A DNA stretch of 64,000 nucleotides, taken from Nereocystis luetkeana. Lineage: Eukaryota; Sar; Phaeophyceae; Laminariales; Laminariaceae. The DNA is taken from contig JARUPZ010000036.1 in assembly GCA_031213475.1 (NCBI GenBank), positions 2,418,001-2,482,000 of the forward strand, written 5' to 3'. Positions 32,401-44,130 of the stretch are shown here, one piece after another. Positions within the stretch are counted from its first letter, which is position 1. Every line of letters starts with the position of its first letter. The notes under the pieces are model-generated. The model was not told the origin of the DNA and made no database searches. It saw only the letters and a program-made list of their open reading frames with translations. The position numbers and the translations under genes were made by a program.

Positions 32401-32819
32401 GGAGTCAAATAGCTGCTGGCATATTATTCTATATATATACCAGGTATATATATATATATATATCATATATACTGCAGCGACTGCAGGTACGGAAGGAATC
32501 AGCACCTGCCGCAGATGCGTACCTGGTTGGTATATACCAGGTACATTTGTCATGCATCTTGATGTGCGGTACGAAGTTATGATAAGCTTTGCTTTGGATA
32601 TCGTATCGAAAGTCGATATGATATATACGTACCCAATCAAGTTTTTTGTTCTTTTGATCTCTCTCGTTCTGTGCCGTTCGTGTTCGGCACGAAGATGCGG
32701 CGGGATTGAGCACGAAGCGCCACACACCCTTTCCTTTATGGGGCAACGGTCGTAGTGAAACCGCGGTTGACGAAACCAGGGAGGAGACGGCAGACAGATA
32801 GCAAGGCCTATAAGACCGA

Positions 32820-32930
32820 CTATTACGGGGGACCATAGTTAACAGGACCTATGGCACACATAAAAACCTATATGTTTAACCATTTTTACTAACAATATTT
32901 GGTCCTGTTAACTATGGCCCCCCGTAATAG
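32820..32930. mobile_element. CTATTACGGGGG MITE, copy 2
   Basis: Opposite orientation to copy 1. It has intact 28-bp termini (CTATTACGGGGGACCATAGT) and the shared interior CACATAAAAACCTATA. Confidence 0.84.
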
Positions 32931-33186
32931 TAGGTAGGACCCGTCTACCCTGTCCCAGGTATGACGGAAGATGCCATCCCACCATAGGAAAGCCGGGTGA
33001 TAAAAATAAGCGACACCAAAATTAGAACCCAACTTCCACCACCGGGGTACGTGAAACACCACCCTCCTGGGGCAATACGCCGTCCAAACAACATAAAATT
33101 ATATTTCCATCCCCGGGGGGGGGGAGCTACACAACAGTACTCTTGTAGTACAGCAGTACGGTACCGATATCTTTCGGCAGCGCGCA

Positions 33187-33650
33187 TCATGGAGAAGGAC
33201 GCCAACACCCAACAGGCGCGGAAAGGCGGCCAATCGCCGTGGACGGAACGCGCCTGTTTTGCCCGAAGAAGCCAGCTCCAATGACTTCTTGCGCGCCTCT
33301 AGCCACGAGCGCGACCACTTTCGCTTCGTTCTTCGTCTGTCCGCAAAGTACCCCTGCTACACCCGCGCCTCGATGTTCCGGCAGCCACGCTAGACGAGCC
33401 AGCCACGGCAACGCGTGCCACGCCAGCCACGGCAGCAAGTCCTGCGCCAGCCACGGCAGTGTCTGTGGTCCCGGTGCAGCTCGTCGCGCATCAAGACCCG
33501 TCATCAACATCTGCAAGACGCCCGGCAGCGGCAGCGGCAGCAGCAGCAGCGGCGGCACCAGGCCCTCCGTCAACAGCAGCGCCGCCAGCGCCCCCCTTGT
33601 CGCCACCCCCCTGCGGCCGGGGTTGGTGTTCTGCGTGTTTTAAATAATAT
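33187..33650. repeat. GC-rich region with 27-bp GCCAGCCACGGCA repeats, multi-frame open
   Basis: Three or more frames stay open for over 120 codons. Short tandem units around GCCAGCCACGGCA (33390-33465) and a GCAGCAGC run (33525-33550) explain this. No domain was recognised on either strand. It could be a diverged exon, but I do not call one. Confidence 0.35.
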
Positions 33651-33654
33651 TCAA

Positions 33655-34640
33655 TTGTATTGCTATCACCCCCCGGTGGTATGGTCATACGACTACGGCC
33701 ATGCATGAGATTGAGTGCATCTCTCCTACGAAGTACACCCCCCCCCCCCCCCCCTACACCGGAAATTAAATCAACTCAATTGAAGCTGTCGTCCAGATGC
33801 AACTCCGCCTCAAAAGCGATTCTTAGTAGGATGCAGCTCACCCTTCATGCGACTCGCCAGACCCCTCACGGCGCTTCGCGCTTGGTGCAAGCAGTGTCTG
33901 CCTGGTCGGTGAAAACCCGACATGCTCCGTCCCGGCATTCTAGGGGATGCGAGGGTCTATGGTCATACGACTACGGCCATGCATGAGATCGAGTACATCT
34001 CTCCTATCGAGTACCCGCGCCCCTCTTCCCTCGGTCAGAGGGGGGCGTTTTAGGATCGTTTCACTGGCCTCCTTCAATCGACTTCCGACTTCACTATCCA
34101 CCTATTAACTGTCGTTGACAGGGTAGCCATCTCACAGGCCTACCCGAAGGAGTTGACCCCCCCCCCCCCCCCTCCCCCATGCCAAAGAAAAAAATCAACC
34201 TATTGACGTTGTCATCCATATGCAAGTACACCTCACAAGCGGTTCATATTAGGATGCAGCTCTCACCCTTCATGCAACGCCGACACCTCACGGCGCTTCG
34301 CGCTTGGTGCAAGCAATGTCTGCCTGGTACAGTAGGTGAAAATACGACGTGCTCGGTCTCGGCACTAGTGTATGTAGGGTTGAGAGGGGGTATGGTCATA
34401 CGACTACGGCCAAGCATGAAGTCGGTTACACCCCCCTCCTCCACCCCCCGCCCCCCTGCGCCCAAACTGTGTCTGCCTGGTTGGTGAAATCCCGACGCGG
34501 TCCGTCCCGGCATTGTAGTGATCTGGGTTTTTTTATGGTCGTACGACTTCGGCCGCGCATGACAACGAGGCTCCTTACCCCCCCCCCCCCCCCCCCCTCC
34601 CCACCGTCAGGCTCCCCTGGACTCGCCCCTATTAACATTC
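33655..34640. mobile_element. Cluster of poly(C)-ended repeats (three partial copies)
   Basis: Units with GCAGCTCACCCTTCATGCGA, GCGCTTCGCGCTTGGTGCAA, CGACATGCTCCGTCCCGGCA and GGTCATACGACTACGGCCAT. Each unit is followed by a C15-C19 run. Copies lie at about 33755-34010, 34180-34440 and 34460-34600. The family recurs at 38496, 40320, 49060, 50095 and 50330. Confidence 0.75.
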
Positions 34641-34712
34641 AAACTTAACATTCAAACACCCCCCCCCCCCGCGCGCTTCAATCTCTCGCCCTCCCTCGTA
34701 TACGTAAAACAG

Positions 34713-37700
34713 ATGACAGTTACGACGTGCCGGTGGACCCGAAGCAGCAGGACAGGGCCACCACCTTCAAGCTGACCAGCTTCAAGCGTCCCCACATGCG
34801 GTCCTTCCACTTCGCGTGGTTCGGCTTCTTTATGGCTTTCGTGTCCTGGTTCGCCTTCGCGCCCCTTATGAAGGAGATCAAAGATGACCTCGATATGACC
34901 CAAAACGAGGTGTACAACGCGAACATCGCTTCCGTGTCCTCCACCGTGCTCTCGCGGTTCGTCGTCGGGCCCCTGTGCGACACCTTCGGCGCTCGCATCA
35001 TCTCCAGCACGCTGCTCGTCATGGGCTGCATCCCGACGTTCTTCGGGGGGTTGGTGAACACCGCCGAGGAAGTGGCCATCATCAGGTTCTTCATCGGCGT
35101 GATGGGCGCCTCTTTCGTCTGCACCCAGTTTTGGTCATCGCAGATCTTTGTGAAGGAGTTCGTCGGCACCGCGAACGCCACTACGGGGGGCTGGGGAAAC
35201 CTTGGCGGCGGCGTGACCCAGGTACCCCCCAAAATATATATATTTCTTGTCATTAAAAAAAAACAAGGAACAACACTCCCAACATTGTTTTCGCGTGGAC
35301 GTGTACAAACAGTACGCTGGATCCCCATGAGTGGAATACACGAGGATGTCGTGTTTTACGAGCATCAATAGCGGGAGTTAGGAAGGCCGGTCGAGGGTGG
35401 GGTGCGGTGCGGTGCGGTGCGTTTCTACAAGGGTTTACAGCAGTTTTTTTGCGAGCGGGGAGTGACTTGCCAGGGTTTCGCGGCGGATGACTGTTGGTAT
35501 TAATAGTTGGTATGATGGATGCCGTTAGCCAATTAACTGACTTCGGTGTGGAACATGGCCAAAAAAGAGATTGCTAGTCGCGGTTGATAGAACTGTGTAG
35601 GAGAAAATAACAAGAGGTCGAGCTCGGATAAGCTAGGATAGCGTAGGTGAGAAAGTTTTGAAGGATATAGGGGAAACCAAGAAGAGGTGATGTCCGCCGG
35701 GAAGTTTGGGAGGTACAAGGCGGAAGTAGAAGAAGTGATAGAAAGAAGGGAAAGGCTAGCGCTAAGAAACAAGGTGGAATCGGAAAAACACTTTTAGGGA
35801 TATACGGGGGGTTGAGCGAAGGAATGAGAAGGAAAACGTGTTAGCACGGCCCAGTGGACTTGCACGAAAACGCTAAAACTGCGATTTCGTGTAGGTGATC
35901 TGGACTTGCCAGAAAAAAAAGACAAAAGGTATACCAGTAGCCGGCAGCGGGGGGAAGTAGATGCACAGATGTGCCCGTGTGGCAAATCAATAGAGAGTAG
36001 AACTCATATAGTAGGAGGATGTGAAATTTTCAAGGAGGAACGGGATGTGTTGGGAAGAGGAGATGGAGGAAATAGACGAATGTAACATGGAGGAGTTTGG
36101 CATACTAATAATAGATAGCAGCGAGAAAACGATCGCTATCCTAGGAGATAGATGGTTGCCACGGGCGGCCAAACAGGGAGGGGATAATATTATCAAAACG
36201 TTTCTATGCCATATACGGAAACAACGCAACAAGCGCCCACATGTTGGAGGTGTCTCTACTAGGAGTAGGAACGGTGCTCCGTCTCGAAAGGGATTGCGTG
36301 GTCAATGGTCAAATGACTAAGGCAAACAACAAATGAGTACGCCCCCTTCCCCCCCCCCCCCCCCCGCCAAGGGGGGCCCGCACCATAACATAATGCAACC
36401 CGCATTCAACAATCTTTTACACTACGAATACAAAAGACACGGAAAGTTGAGTCAGTAATGAAGGAGGCGTTTTTTTCTCCTGGGAAACGCGTTACCGGTG
36501 CCCGGTCTACGAACGGTTCGCATATACACCCACCTGTACGAATTTGTCGAAAAAAAAAAAACGCGGTCCTTGAAGGTTTGATGTCAGCACAGCAATAAGT
36601 AGGAACGCCTACTTGCATGTTGGAACCCCTGACTTTTTACGCACCAGGGCTCATGGCCCCCAAGGAGATAGCAGCGACCCATCCGCACACCTTGGTTTTG
36701 TTTCCAACGCCCCTATTGCGTCCGCTTGCGCACTAACCATCCCCTACCGCTACGTTGTGGTGCTGTTACGGTATGCCTGGTTTGCCACCGCTTGCCCTCG
36801 CTTGCCCTCGCCCCGGAACTTCTTTTTAAGTGTGTGAACAGCTCGCGCATTTCCCTTCGCACCCAAACCAACCACATGTACCACCCCTTAAAAGAATAAC
36901 TGGTTTTGCTACCACCACCACTTCGCCCCCCCCCCCATCCAGTGCGTGGTAACACAGGTGAGGCGTTCTACGATAGAGGTTCACCCTAATTTCTGAGGCC
37001 CCTCGCTCAAGGAGCTCCATACCTCCCCCCGAAAACGGGCTTCAGCAGAAATCAAATTGCATCCCGATGAATAATCTCATGTCTCTCAAGTATACAAAAA
37101 CAGTCATTTTTCGAAGCAAGATCGGCATTCCGACAGTTTAGGGTTAAGAAACCCCCGTCATTCAGAAAAAAATCAGCGGAAATGTGCTACCTCTATCGTG
37201 GAACGCGTCAGGGGAGGGGGGGGCGAACGAGCAGGGCAGGCAACAGATGAGTGCCCCAACCCGCCACCCCCCCGTAGGTTGGGCGGGCGTCGGTTGGCAA
37301 CGACGCTGTAAAACATGCCGCCCACTGCTTGAACAAGACAACCAGGGTACCGCTTTTGTTTGTTTGTTTGTTTGTTGTTGTTGTTGTTGTTCTCACATTA
37401 ACTCACAATTCAGTGCAGTCCGTGGTCGCAGGACAGGCTCCAATAACTCTGGAGTGGAAGAAATACCTCAAGTAAAACAGAGGCAAAAACAAAAAAAAAA
37501 CAAGCATACGCACTCCACCACTGCGGACACCAGGGAAGCAAAAATGAGACTATTAATAGCAGACAAAAACCTAAAAAAGAAGATGAAGCGAAGCAAAAAA
37601 ACAAAACAAAACAAAAACAGAAGCAAATAGCAAAACGCAAAAAAAAAGCAAAACGGACCATACTAACAAAGACTCAAAGAGGTACAAACGGGAATGAAAG

Positions 37701-40700
37701 AAAAATGAAAAAAAAGAAGGGACAAAAAAGCGATAATCACGGGCGGGGGGGAAAGAAAAGACGAAAGGCAGGCACTGGAGCATACAGACACGCAACGGTG
37801 CCCAGATGGCACCATTCTAGTTACTTGGGTCCCAAAGAAGGGAGTGCATCATGACGATGATGGCCATAACCAGGCTTCAGTCTGTTGGGCAGACCGCCTC
37901 CCCCCCCGCCATTCCCCCTCGTCCCCCTTTCGCCCCCCCCCTCTTCCCTGCCATTCTGCGCACTCGCGTTGGCGTCAACGGCTGTGGTCGTTGTTGCAGC
38001 TATTCTATGCCGTTCTGCCGATGCCTCCTTCTCATCTGTATGCCATTTCCGTATGAAGGCCTCCGCCCCTTCGTCGACCCGTCGGAACCATCTGGCGGCT
38101 TTCTGTGCTGCCTCGCGCAACCCTTCGAGCTTGATGCCGAACTCCTTGAGGTCCTCCTCGAGGTACCTCATCCAGTCCCACTCCTGTCCTCCGGAGTAAC
38201 CCTTACCCCCAACCATCTCCCCAAACATCACCCTTTTCGGGAGACGCTCCTCTCCCATGCGTGTCACAAAGCCCGCAAACAAGAGCCTACGTCTGCGTAC
38301 CGTCGTCTCAACGCTTTCAGATTTTGTCCTGAGAAGCGCGCTAGCATAGGATAGAATGTGGTCTTCGCGCTTTCGTTTTCGCCAGCCGATGCATCGGAGG
38401 AGCATCTTGTGGTGGACCTCCCGTAGCCTACCGTAATCAGTATTGCTCGGGCTCCAAGTAACGCAACCGTAAAGCAACGTTTCATCGGTCGGTCGGTCGG
38501 TCACACCTGGTTGTCGAGTTCGAACATTTGTGCGACGTGAAGCAGCTTTACTCCGCACAAGAGGAATGATCGTATCACGTGGTGTTTATGGTAAGGCACC
38601 CACCCAAGAGGCAGTTACATGGTACTCCCATTGCTGTCTCTGGAAGCAGCTACACCGGAAAGTCAACTAACCCATTGAAGCCGTCATCCATATGCCAGTC
38701 CGCCTCACAAGCGGTTCTTGAGTGAGATTCAGCCCACCCTTCATGCGACTCGCCGGACACCTCACGGCTCTTCGCGCTCGGTGCAAGCAATGTCTGCCCG
38801 GTCGGCGAAAACCCGACATGCTCCGTCCCGGTATTGTGGGGATGCGAGGGTCTATGGTCGTACGACTACGGCCATTCATGAGATCGAGTACACCCCCCTC
38901 CCCCCCCCCCCCCCCCCCACCTGTTGTGTTCGCCCACTGCGCCCCTCTCCCATCCTATCTTCACCGTGTGAAGAGTTTGCATACAGCACAGTATCCCCCC
39001 TACTTCTGCTGTATTGTCTGACCCCGCCCCCGCCCCTACTTGCCACACGCCCACCCTCCTCCCACGTATCAGATCTTTATGGTGGGAATCTGGAAAGCTT
39101 TCCAGCTCAAATACAGCAGCGAGACATCGTGGCGACTTTCTTTCATCGTCCCGGCCTCCATCGTGCTCTGCGTCGCCATCGGGCAGCTGTTCCTTGCCGA
39201 CGACTGCCCTAAGGGCAACTACAAGGAGCTGGAGAGGCACGGCGCCATGACCCGAAAGTCTTCCGCTGTGTCCTTCAGGAAGGTGTGGCGTTGTGGCAGC
39301 GAACGATTGTTCCGTCGAGCGCACAAGTACCAGCACGTCAAGTCGATATGTTCTCATGTTGCTTACGTATACGAGTACATACGCCAAGTCAACCGCAGAC
39401 ACCTCTCGATGTGTGTATGTACCAGACGTGGGGCGGTACCTTCGACGTTTTTCACTGTAATATCATATAAATGAAGTATTGGGCGAGTACACCAGCCGAC
39501 CGCAAGCATCTCTCGAACTTCGTGCATTGCATGCGTGAACATCGTGGAAACCGAGCGACGCACGATTATAGTCGACCTATTAAGCAGCGCACAAACGATA
39601 CAAACAAAAAGCTTCGGAAACGTCAAAGTACACCTGGTATTCGCACAACTATAATTTTTGCTGCGTTTTCACGATGGCCCAAACCCCGCTTCGCGTTCGG
39701 GAGTCGTGCTTTGGTCGCGGCATGACTGCTCGCTCGCGCACCAAGTTTCACCTTCCCCACCCACCCACCCCGGCCCCTGTCCCCCCGCCCACGTTGGTGT
39801 GTGTGGGTGTTTTTTTTTCTATCCCGTCGAGAAGGGATACGTAAACGTCAACTCGTGGTTGATGTTCTGCCAATACGCGGCGTGCTTCGGCGTGGAGCTG
39901 ACGATGAACAACGTGGCGGCCTCCTACTTCTCGGATGAGTTCGGCCTGTCCACGTCCAAGGCGGGTATCGTGGCCTCGCTCTTCGGCCTCATGAACATCT
40001 TCGCGCGGTCGTTCGGGGGCATGTGGTCCGGTGAGTCGCGGGCCTGGTCCGGTCCGTCTTGTCCTGTCATGTCCTGTCCTATTCCATACTGAGTATTATG
40101 TTGTCCTGGTGTTCCGTGCTGTCCTGTCCGAACGCGTGATCGGAGGCCCTGATAGGTAGGAAGCGCCTCAAGCAACAGTCCCTTCTACTTATTCTGTGAC
40201 TTTTCTTTGCCAAGCTATGTAGTCAAGGAAGCACACCTCCTTTGACATGCGCTTACCCTCAGTCATCTACGATCGCTTACACCGGGTGCCCCCCCCCCCC
40301 CCCTCCCCGCCCTATATATTACGTATATTTGGTTGGCGTCGGTTGGTAAGGACACTGTAAAACATGCCGCTCACTGCTTGAGCTATTACAGACAACAGGG
40401 TACCGCTTTGTTTTGTGCTTTGACGGTCGGTCGCAGCTGGTGGTCGAGTTAGATCATTTGTGCGAGGTGGAGAACCTTTACTCCGCACACACGGGAAATG
40501 ATCGCACCAGGTAGTGTTTATGACAAGGCACCCGAGAGGCAGTTACATACTGTAGTACTCCCATAGCTGTATCCGGCAGTGACCACACCGCAAGTTAAAA
40601 TCAACTCATCGAAGCTCGAATCCATCTTCAAGTCCGCCTCACAAGCGGCTTCTGACTAGGATGCAGCTCTCACCCTGCAAGCGGCCCGCCGGACACCTCA

Positions 40701-41311
40701 CGCTTCGCGTCGCGCTTTTTGCAAGCAATGTCTGCCGGGTCGGCTAAAACCCGATGTGCTCCGTCCCGGCGTTGTACGTATGCATAATATCAAGTACCCC
40801 CCCCCCCCCCCCCCCCCCCCCCCCCGCGCTACCCGTGCATGCATCGCCGTCATCTATCCGTCCGTCCGCAGACTTCCTGTACAAAAGGTTCGGCAGCGGA
40901 GTGACCGGCATGCGCGGACGTCTCCTCGCCCAGTGGTCGACCCTCCTATGGGAGACGGTGTTCCTCTTCACGTTCACGCAGATGAACTCCATCGGCCCCG
41001 CCATCGTAATCCTCATCCTCTTCTCCACGGGCGTCCAGATGGCGGAGGGGTGCACGTACGGCATCGTGCCCTACATTTGCCCGGAGGCGACGGGGGCCGT
41101 GTCGGGCATCGTGGGCGCCGGCGGCAACTTCGGAGCCGTCATGTGGGGCCTCATCTTCCGGTTCGGCCCCTCGGACCAGCGGACGGTGCTGCGCATCATG
41201 TCGGGATGTGTCCTGTTCCTCTCTTTCCTTACGCCCCTGGTAAAGATTCGCGGGTATGCTACGGTGTTCGGCGCCCCGCAGGGCGAGCCCGACTCCATCG
41301 CGGTAATTTAA
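34713..41311 (+). CDS. NRT2: High-affinity nitrate transporter, NNP/NRT2 family, copy 2
   Basis: Second nitrate transporter gene. Exons 34713-35221, 39073-39282, 39835-40030 and 40872-41311 (TAA) have the same lengths (509, 210, 196, 440 nt) and phases as copy 1. It carries GPLCDTFGARI, GWGNLGGGVTQ, KSSAVSFRK and GAGGNFGAVMWGL. Donors are GTACCC, GTGTGG and GTGAGT; acceptors are CAG, CAG, AAG, CAG and CAG. The first, short coding exon is upstream and was not identified: exon 34713 opens with a 2-base partial codon after AAAACAG, with no in-frame ATG nearby. Intron 2 is 3,851 bp and holds two LINE fragments, a MITE and poly(C) repeats. Differences from copy 1 concentrate in the last exon (about 18% of residues) and in TM7-8, possibly tuning affinity or regulation. 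No coding damage was seen. Confidence 0.92.
35530..36320 (+). pseudogene. C-terminal end of a second LINE family, inside NRT2-2 intron
   Basis: Frame-shifted pieces read RVGDLDLPEKKDKRYTS, then MCPCGKSIESRTHIVGGCEI, which is a CxC...H...C zinc-knuckle-like block near the end of LINE pol. The frame at 36021-36320 follows, with SSEKTIAILGDRWLP. The end AATGACTAAGGCAAACAAC and a C-run follow. The same 3' end occurs inverted near 49030-49075. Confidence 0.7.
36961..37208. mobile_element. Second copy of the 245-bp MITE
   Basis: Left terminus AGGCGTTCTACGATAGAGG; right terminus the complement with ATCGTGGAACGCG. The interior matches 15905-16149 (AGTCATTTTTCGAA, ATGTGCTACCTCTATCGT). It lies in NRT2-2 intron 2. 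Confidence 0.8.
37209..37820. other. Poly(C)-repeat 5' part and A-rich low complexity
   Basis: 37275-37360 (GGCGTCGGTTGGCAACGACG) is the start of the poly(C) repeat family. A (GTT)n run lies near 37375-37390 and an A-rich tract extends over 37480-37700. No gene was seen. Confidence 0.45.
37821..38495 (-). pseudogene. LINE RT C-terminal fragment inside NRT2-2 intron
   Basis: An open minus-strand frame with ETLLYGCVTWSPSNTD, HHKMLLRCIGWRKRKR and RRRRLLFAGFVTRMGEERLP, ending in a Gly/Arg tail. It aligns block by block with 23605-24405 but is clearly a different subfamily. It is truncated at its 5' side near 38495, where poly(C)-repeat sequence begins. Confidence 0.85.
38496..38930 (+). mobile_element. 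Poly(C)-ended repeat, nearly full copy in NRT2-2 intron 2
   Basis: Starts GGTTGTCGAGTTCGAACATT and runs through TACTCCGCACAAGAGG, CGCCTCACAAGCGGTTCTTG and CGACATGCTCCGTCCCGG, ending in a C19 run. Confidence 0.72.
40320..40826 (+). mobile_element. Poly(C)-ended repeat, longest copy, in NRT2-2 intron 4
   Basis: Begins TTGGTTGGCGTCGGTTGGTA, includes CACTGTAAAACATGCCGCTC and ends in a C29 run at 40797-40825, just 46 bp before the exon acceptor. A second C-run precedes it at 40290-40304. Confidence 0.72.
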
Positions 41312-41849
41312 GAAAGAAGGGAAACCAAAAAACAAAAACTCGCTCGTCGTGCTTTTTTTTTTTTTTTTTTTTCCGAGGCGTTGTAATATCATCCTATGTT
41401 TTTATACTGATGCTGCTGATGCTGCTGCTGCTGCCACACTGCAGAACAAAAACACGAATTCGTTCCCAAGGAAAGTTTTGCACCCAATAAAACGCAACCG
41501 ATGGGGTGCAGTTGTAGAGGGGGCCGAGGGGGGGGGGGGGGGAGGATTACCCAACTTTCCGAGCTCTTGGCGCACGAGCACAGCAGTTAAAGCATAGGCC
41601 ACGATCGGGTGGGGGTGGCCGGGTGCGTAAAAAACAAGATGACCCCTACGAGTACAAGCTTCGTTGTGACGGCCGGTGTATATTCTTTTTTGCTGGAGCT
41701 ACTTACGATTCTAGGAGTCGCGCACAATTATTTTTGCGCAGTCGATAGCAGCGTGGTAGCCCTTATATAGCGGTTTTATTCTTGATGTTTTGGTATTTTT
41801 TAGGTACCGTGCCCAGCTTTTAACCCTGGTGGGGATGAAACTTACTACT
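41312..41849. other. 3' flank of NRT2 copy 2
   Basis: T20 run at 41354-41373, CTG run near 41410-41430, G-run at 41528-41541. No gene. Confidence 0.4.
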
Positions 41850-41955
41850 TACGGGGGGGCCATAGTAAATAGGACCGACGGTGCACACAAGCACCTATAC
41901 GTTTCGCTATTTTTACTAACAATATTTGGTCCCATTTAATATGGCCCCCCGTAAA
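41850..41955. mobile_element. CTATTACGGGGG MITE, copy 3
   Basis: Termini TTACGGGGGGGCCATAGTAA and GGCCCCCCGTAA. The right end is eroded. Confidence 0.75.
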
Positions 41956-42734
41956 ATTTGATCACACCACGCCGTGAAACGGAGTTGAGCGACGCATCGC
42001 GAATATAAGCCACTCACTCACAGGCCGGCGGAAACATTTCAGAGAAAATAAAGAAACGTGAAATTGGGTTGTGTTGATTTTTTGGGGGTTTTGAAGGATG
42101 GATGTTCGTATCTTTTTTTTTCGTTATTTTACGTAAGTTTAGTTTTTTCTCATCCCAGTCTTGTTTCGTGTGCGTAGAAAACGGCATGGAATTAGGGGGA
42201 GGGGGGGGGGGGGCTAGGGGGTCGAGGAAGAACAAAGAATGGTTGAAAAAAAAATGCTTTTTCAATGAGGGCTTGATTTTTTATTTTATTTTTCAAGTAG
42301 AGCGTGTTCACTTGGCCTGCGGTTTTGCCCCTTCTCGTTTTTGCGCCAGGGATATGGAATTTGATAGGATTATAGCTTCTGACGTGTTTCTGGACGCCGT
42401 GTTCCCGCAGCTTGTTTTTTTTTTTTTTTTTTCTCTCTCGGAGCCGAGGCCTCGAGTGCGCCACACCCCTGGCGAAAAAAAATAGGTATATGTTCGTCTC
42501 CCCGTCACTTCGTGGGAGGTGGGCGGAAGAGAAGTCGAGACGATTCACTACTACTTGCTTGCTCTCGGGGCGCACAACATGCCTTAAGAAACACAGAAAA
42601 CGAGCGCACAGATATTTAGGCAGGTTGGGGAAGGAAGGAAGGAAGGTTGATGTACGAGCGATTGCTTTGTTGATCAGGGGAGCGCCCAGATATTTAGCCA
42701 GGTCGCACCAACAGCGACGTGCGCGATTTTTGAG
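41956..42734. other. Intergenic low-complexity DNA
   Basis: Multiple T, A and G homopolymer runs (42112, 42250, 42197-42212, 42416-42432). Overlapping frames on both strands are unrelated to any family I know. Confidence 0.35.
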
Positions 42735-43230
42735 ACACGTACAGCAAGCAGCGGGCTTGAAGGTACTGCTGTAGTGGTTCGGGCGTTTGTGAACCGAAAG
42801 GAAGCTTCGGACTGTAACGCCCCCCGCAGCGTCTGGGACGGCGGCGGTGCAGGCTATAGTCGTCCCTCTTATTTTTGTTTTCGTTTATTTTCTGTCTCTC
42901 CCCCCTTTTGGAGACACACTACGTGGAATCAGAGTGGAATATGTGTGTATGCACAGTCCAGTACTAAAGTGGTCACGACGGTCTCACGTTTCCATGGGTA
43001 CTTCATTCACCACCTGTGGGAGGGGCTTTTTAGAATCGAGGGAGACTTTTGTCTCGAACGTCTGCGATTGATAATACTTCGTACACGTACAGCAAGCTGT
43101 GCGTCTTGACGGCGCTGTAGTGTTTCGGGCGCCATGATGTGCTGGGAAGTCGCGACCTGCTACGCCCCCCCCGCCTCGTCCCGAGACTGCCGCCGTGCAG
43201 AGGGTATGGTCGTGTTATTATTGTACCGCG
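42735..43230. repeat. Diverged direct duplication, ~350-bp period
   Basis: ACACGTACAGCAAGC, CTGTAGTG-TTCGGGCG and CGCCCCCCGC/CCCCCCCCGC with GGTAT/GCTATAGTCGT recur at 42736-42880 and 43086-43230. Confidence 0.5.
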
Positions 43231-43321
43231 TTTTTGTTATCTCACGTTTCCATCGTGTACGTACCACGGCCCCAGAAGGGGATCCGGCCAGAGAGGTGAC
43301 CCAGTATCTCCAGTAATTCAG

Positions 43322-43433
43322 CTATTACGGGGGACCATAGTTAACAGGACCTACGGTACACACAAAAACCTATATATTTAGCTATTATTGCTAATAATAT
43401 TTGGTCCTGTTTACTAATGGTCCCCCGTAATAG
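43322..43433. mobile_element. CTATTACGGGGG MITE, copy 4
   Basis: CTATTACGGGGGACCATAGT at the left and GTCCCCCGTAATAG at the right. The interior CACACAAAAACCTATATAT is shared with copy 2. Confidence 0.82.
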
Positions 43434-43977
43434 GTGTAAGCGTTACCTGAGATGATATCTCGTACGAAGAGTAGGAGTGGATATCTGAAACGGACAGACG
43501 TCTTTTGTCTGTTTTCGCCTTGTCCTTTACCTGGTGCGTACGTACGAGCAAAAAAAAATACACGCAATCGTTTTTGGCTACTGCTGTAGCGTACGGTAGT
43601 AATATATCATGACGCAATAATGTCATTTTGTTTTTTGTTCTCGAGCGGTTGTTTCTGTGCCGCCAGCTAGCCATGCCAGCCAGCCTGCTGGTGCTGTGCC
43701 ACGCACGCGGTGGAACTGCACCAGGATACACTCTTCGAGCTGTCTATTATCCGATATCGCACGGGGTTGTCGCAGGGTGCTGTGCCATGCGTCGCCTTCT
43801 CGTCGCACGTCGCAGTCATTGTCTGTTTTTCTGTGTTGAGCTGGTACGAGAGGTCCTCTAATTGTTTTGGAATTGTTCTTTAGCTGTGTATCATCCGGGC
43901 ACTCCCAACTGAGTTTTGCTCGGTTTGACTCGTCCTTGTGTGATTTTTCGTGATGAAAAAAACACTGGTCAGGCTCT

Positions 43978-44130
43978 AAAGACGCACGCACACGAAACGA
44001 AAGAAGCGAAAAAAAGAAGAAAGGACCGAGAAAACAATAAACCGCTGGGAAGGTCCGGCAAGTAGTAAAAGGAGGCGGTTTCGAAGTGGGAGCTCTGAGA
44101 GGCCAGGGATGTACCAACCGAGCACGCTCA
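43978..44130 (-). repeat. Partial copy of the 1.13-kb repeat
   Basis: GACGCACGCACACGAAACG through GGTCCGGCAAGTAG to GAGAGGCCAGGGATG matches 63510-63665. It breaks off on both sides. Confidence 0.7.

Noticed and set aside
33187-33650. Several ~130-codon Ala/Pro-rich frames
   Set aside because: Explained by GC-rich short tandem repeats; three frames are open at once.
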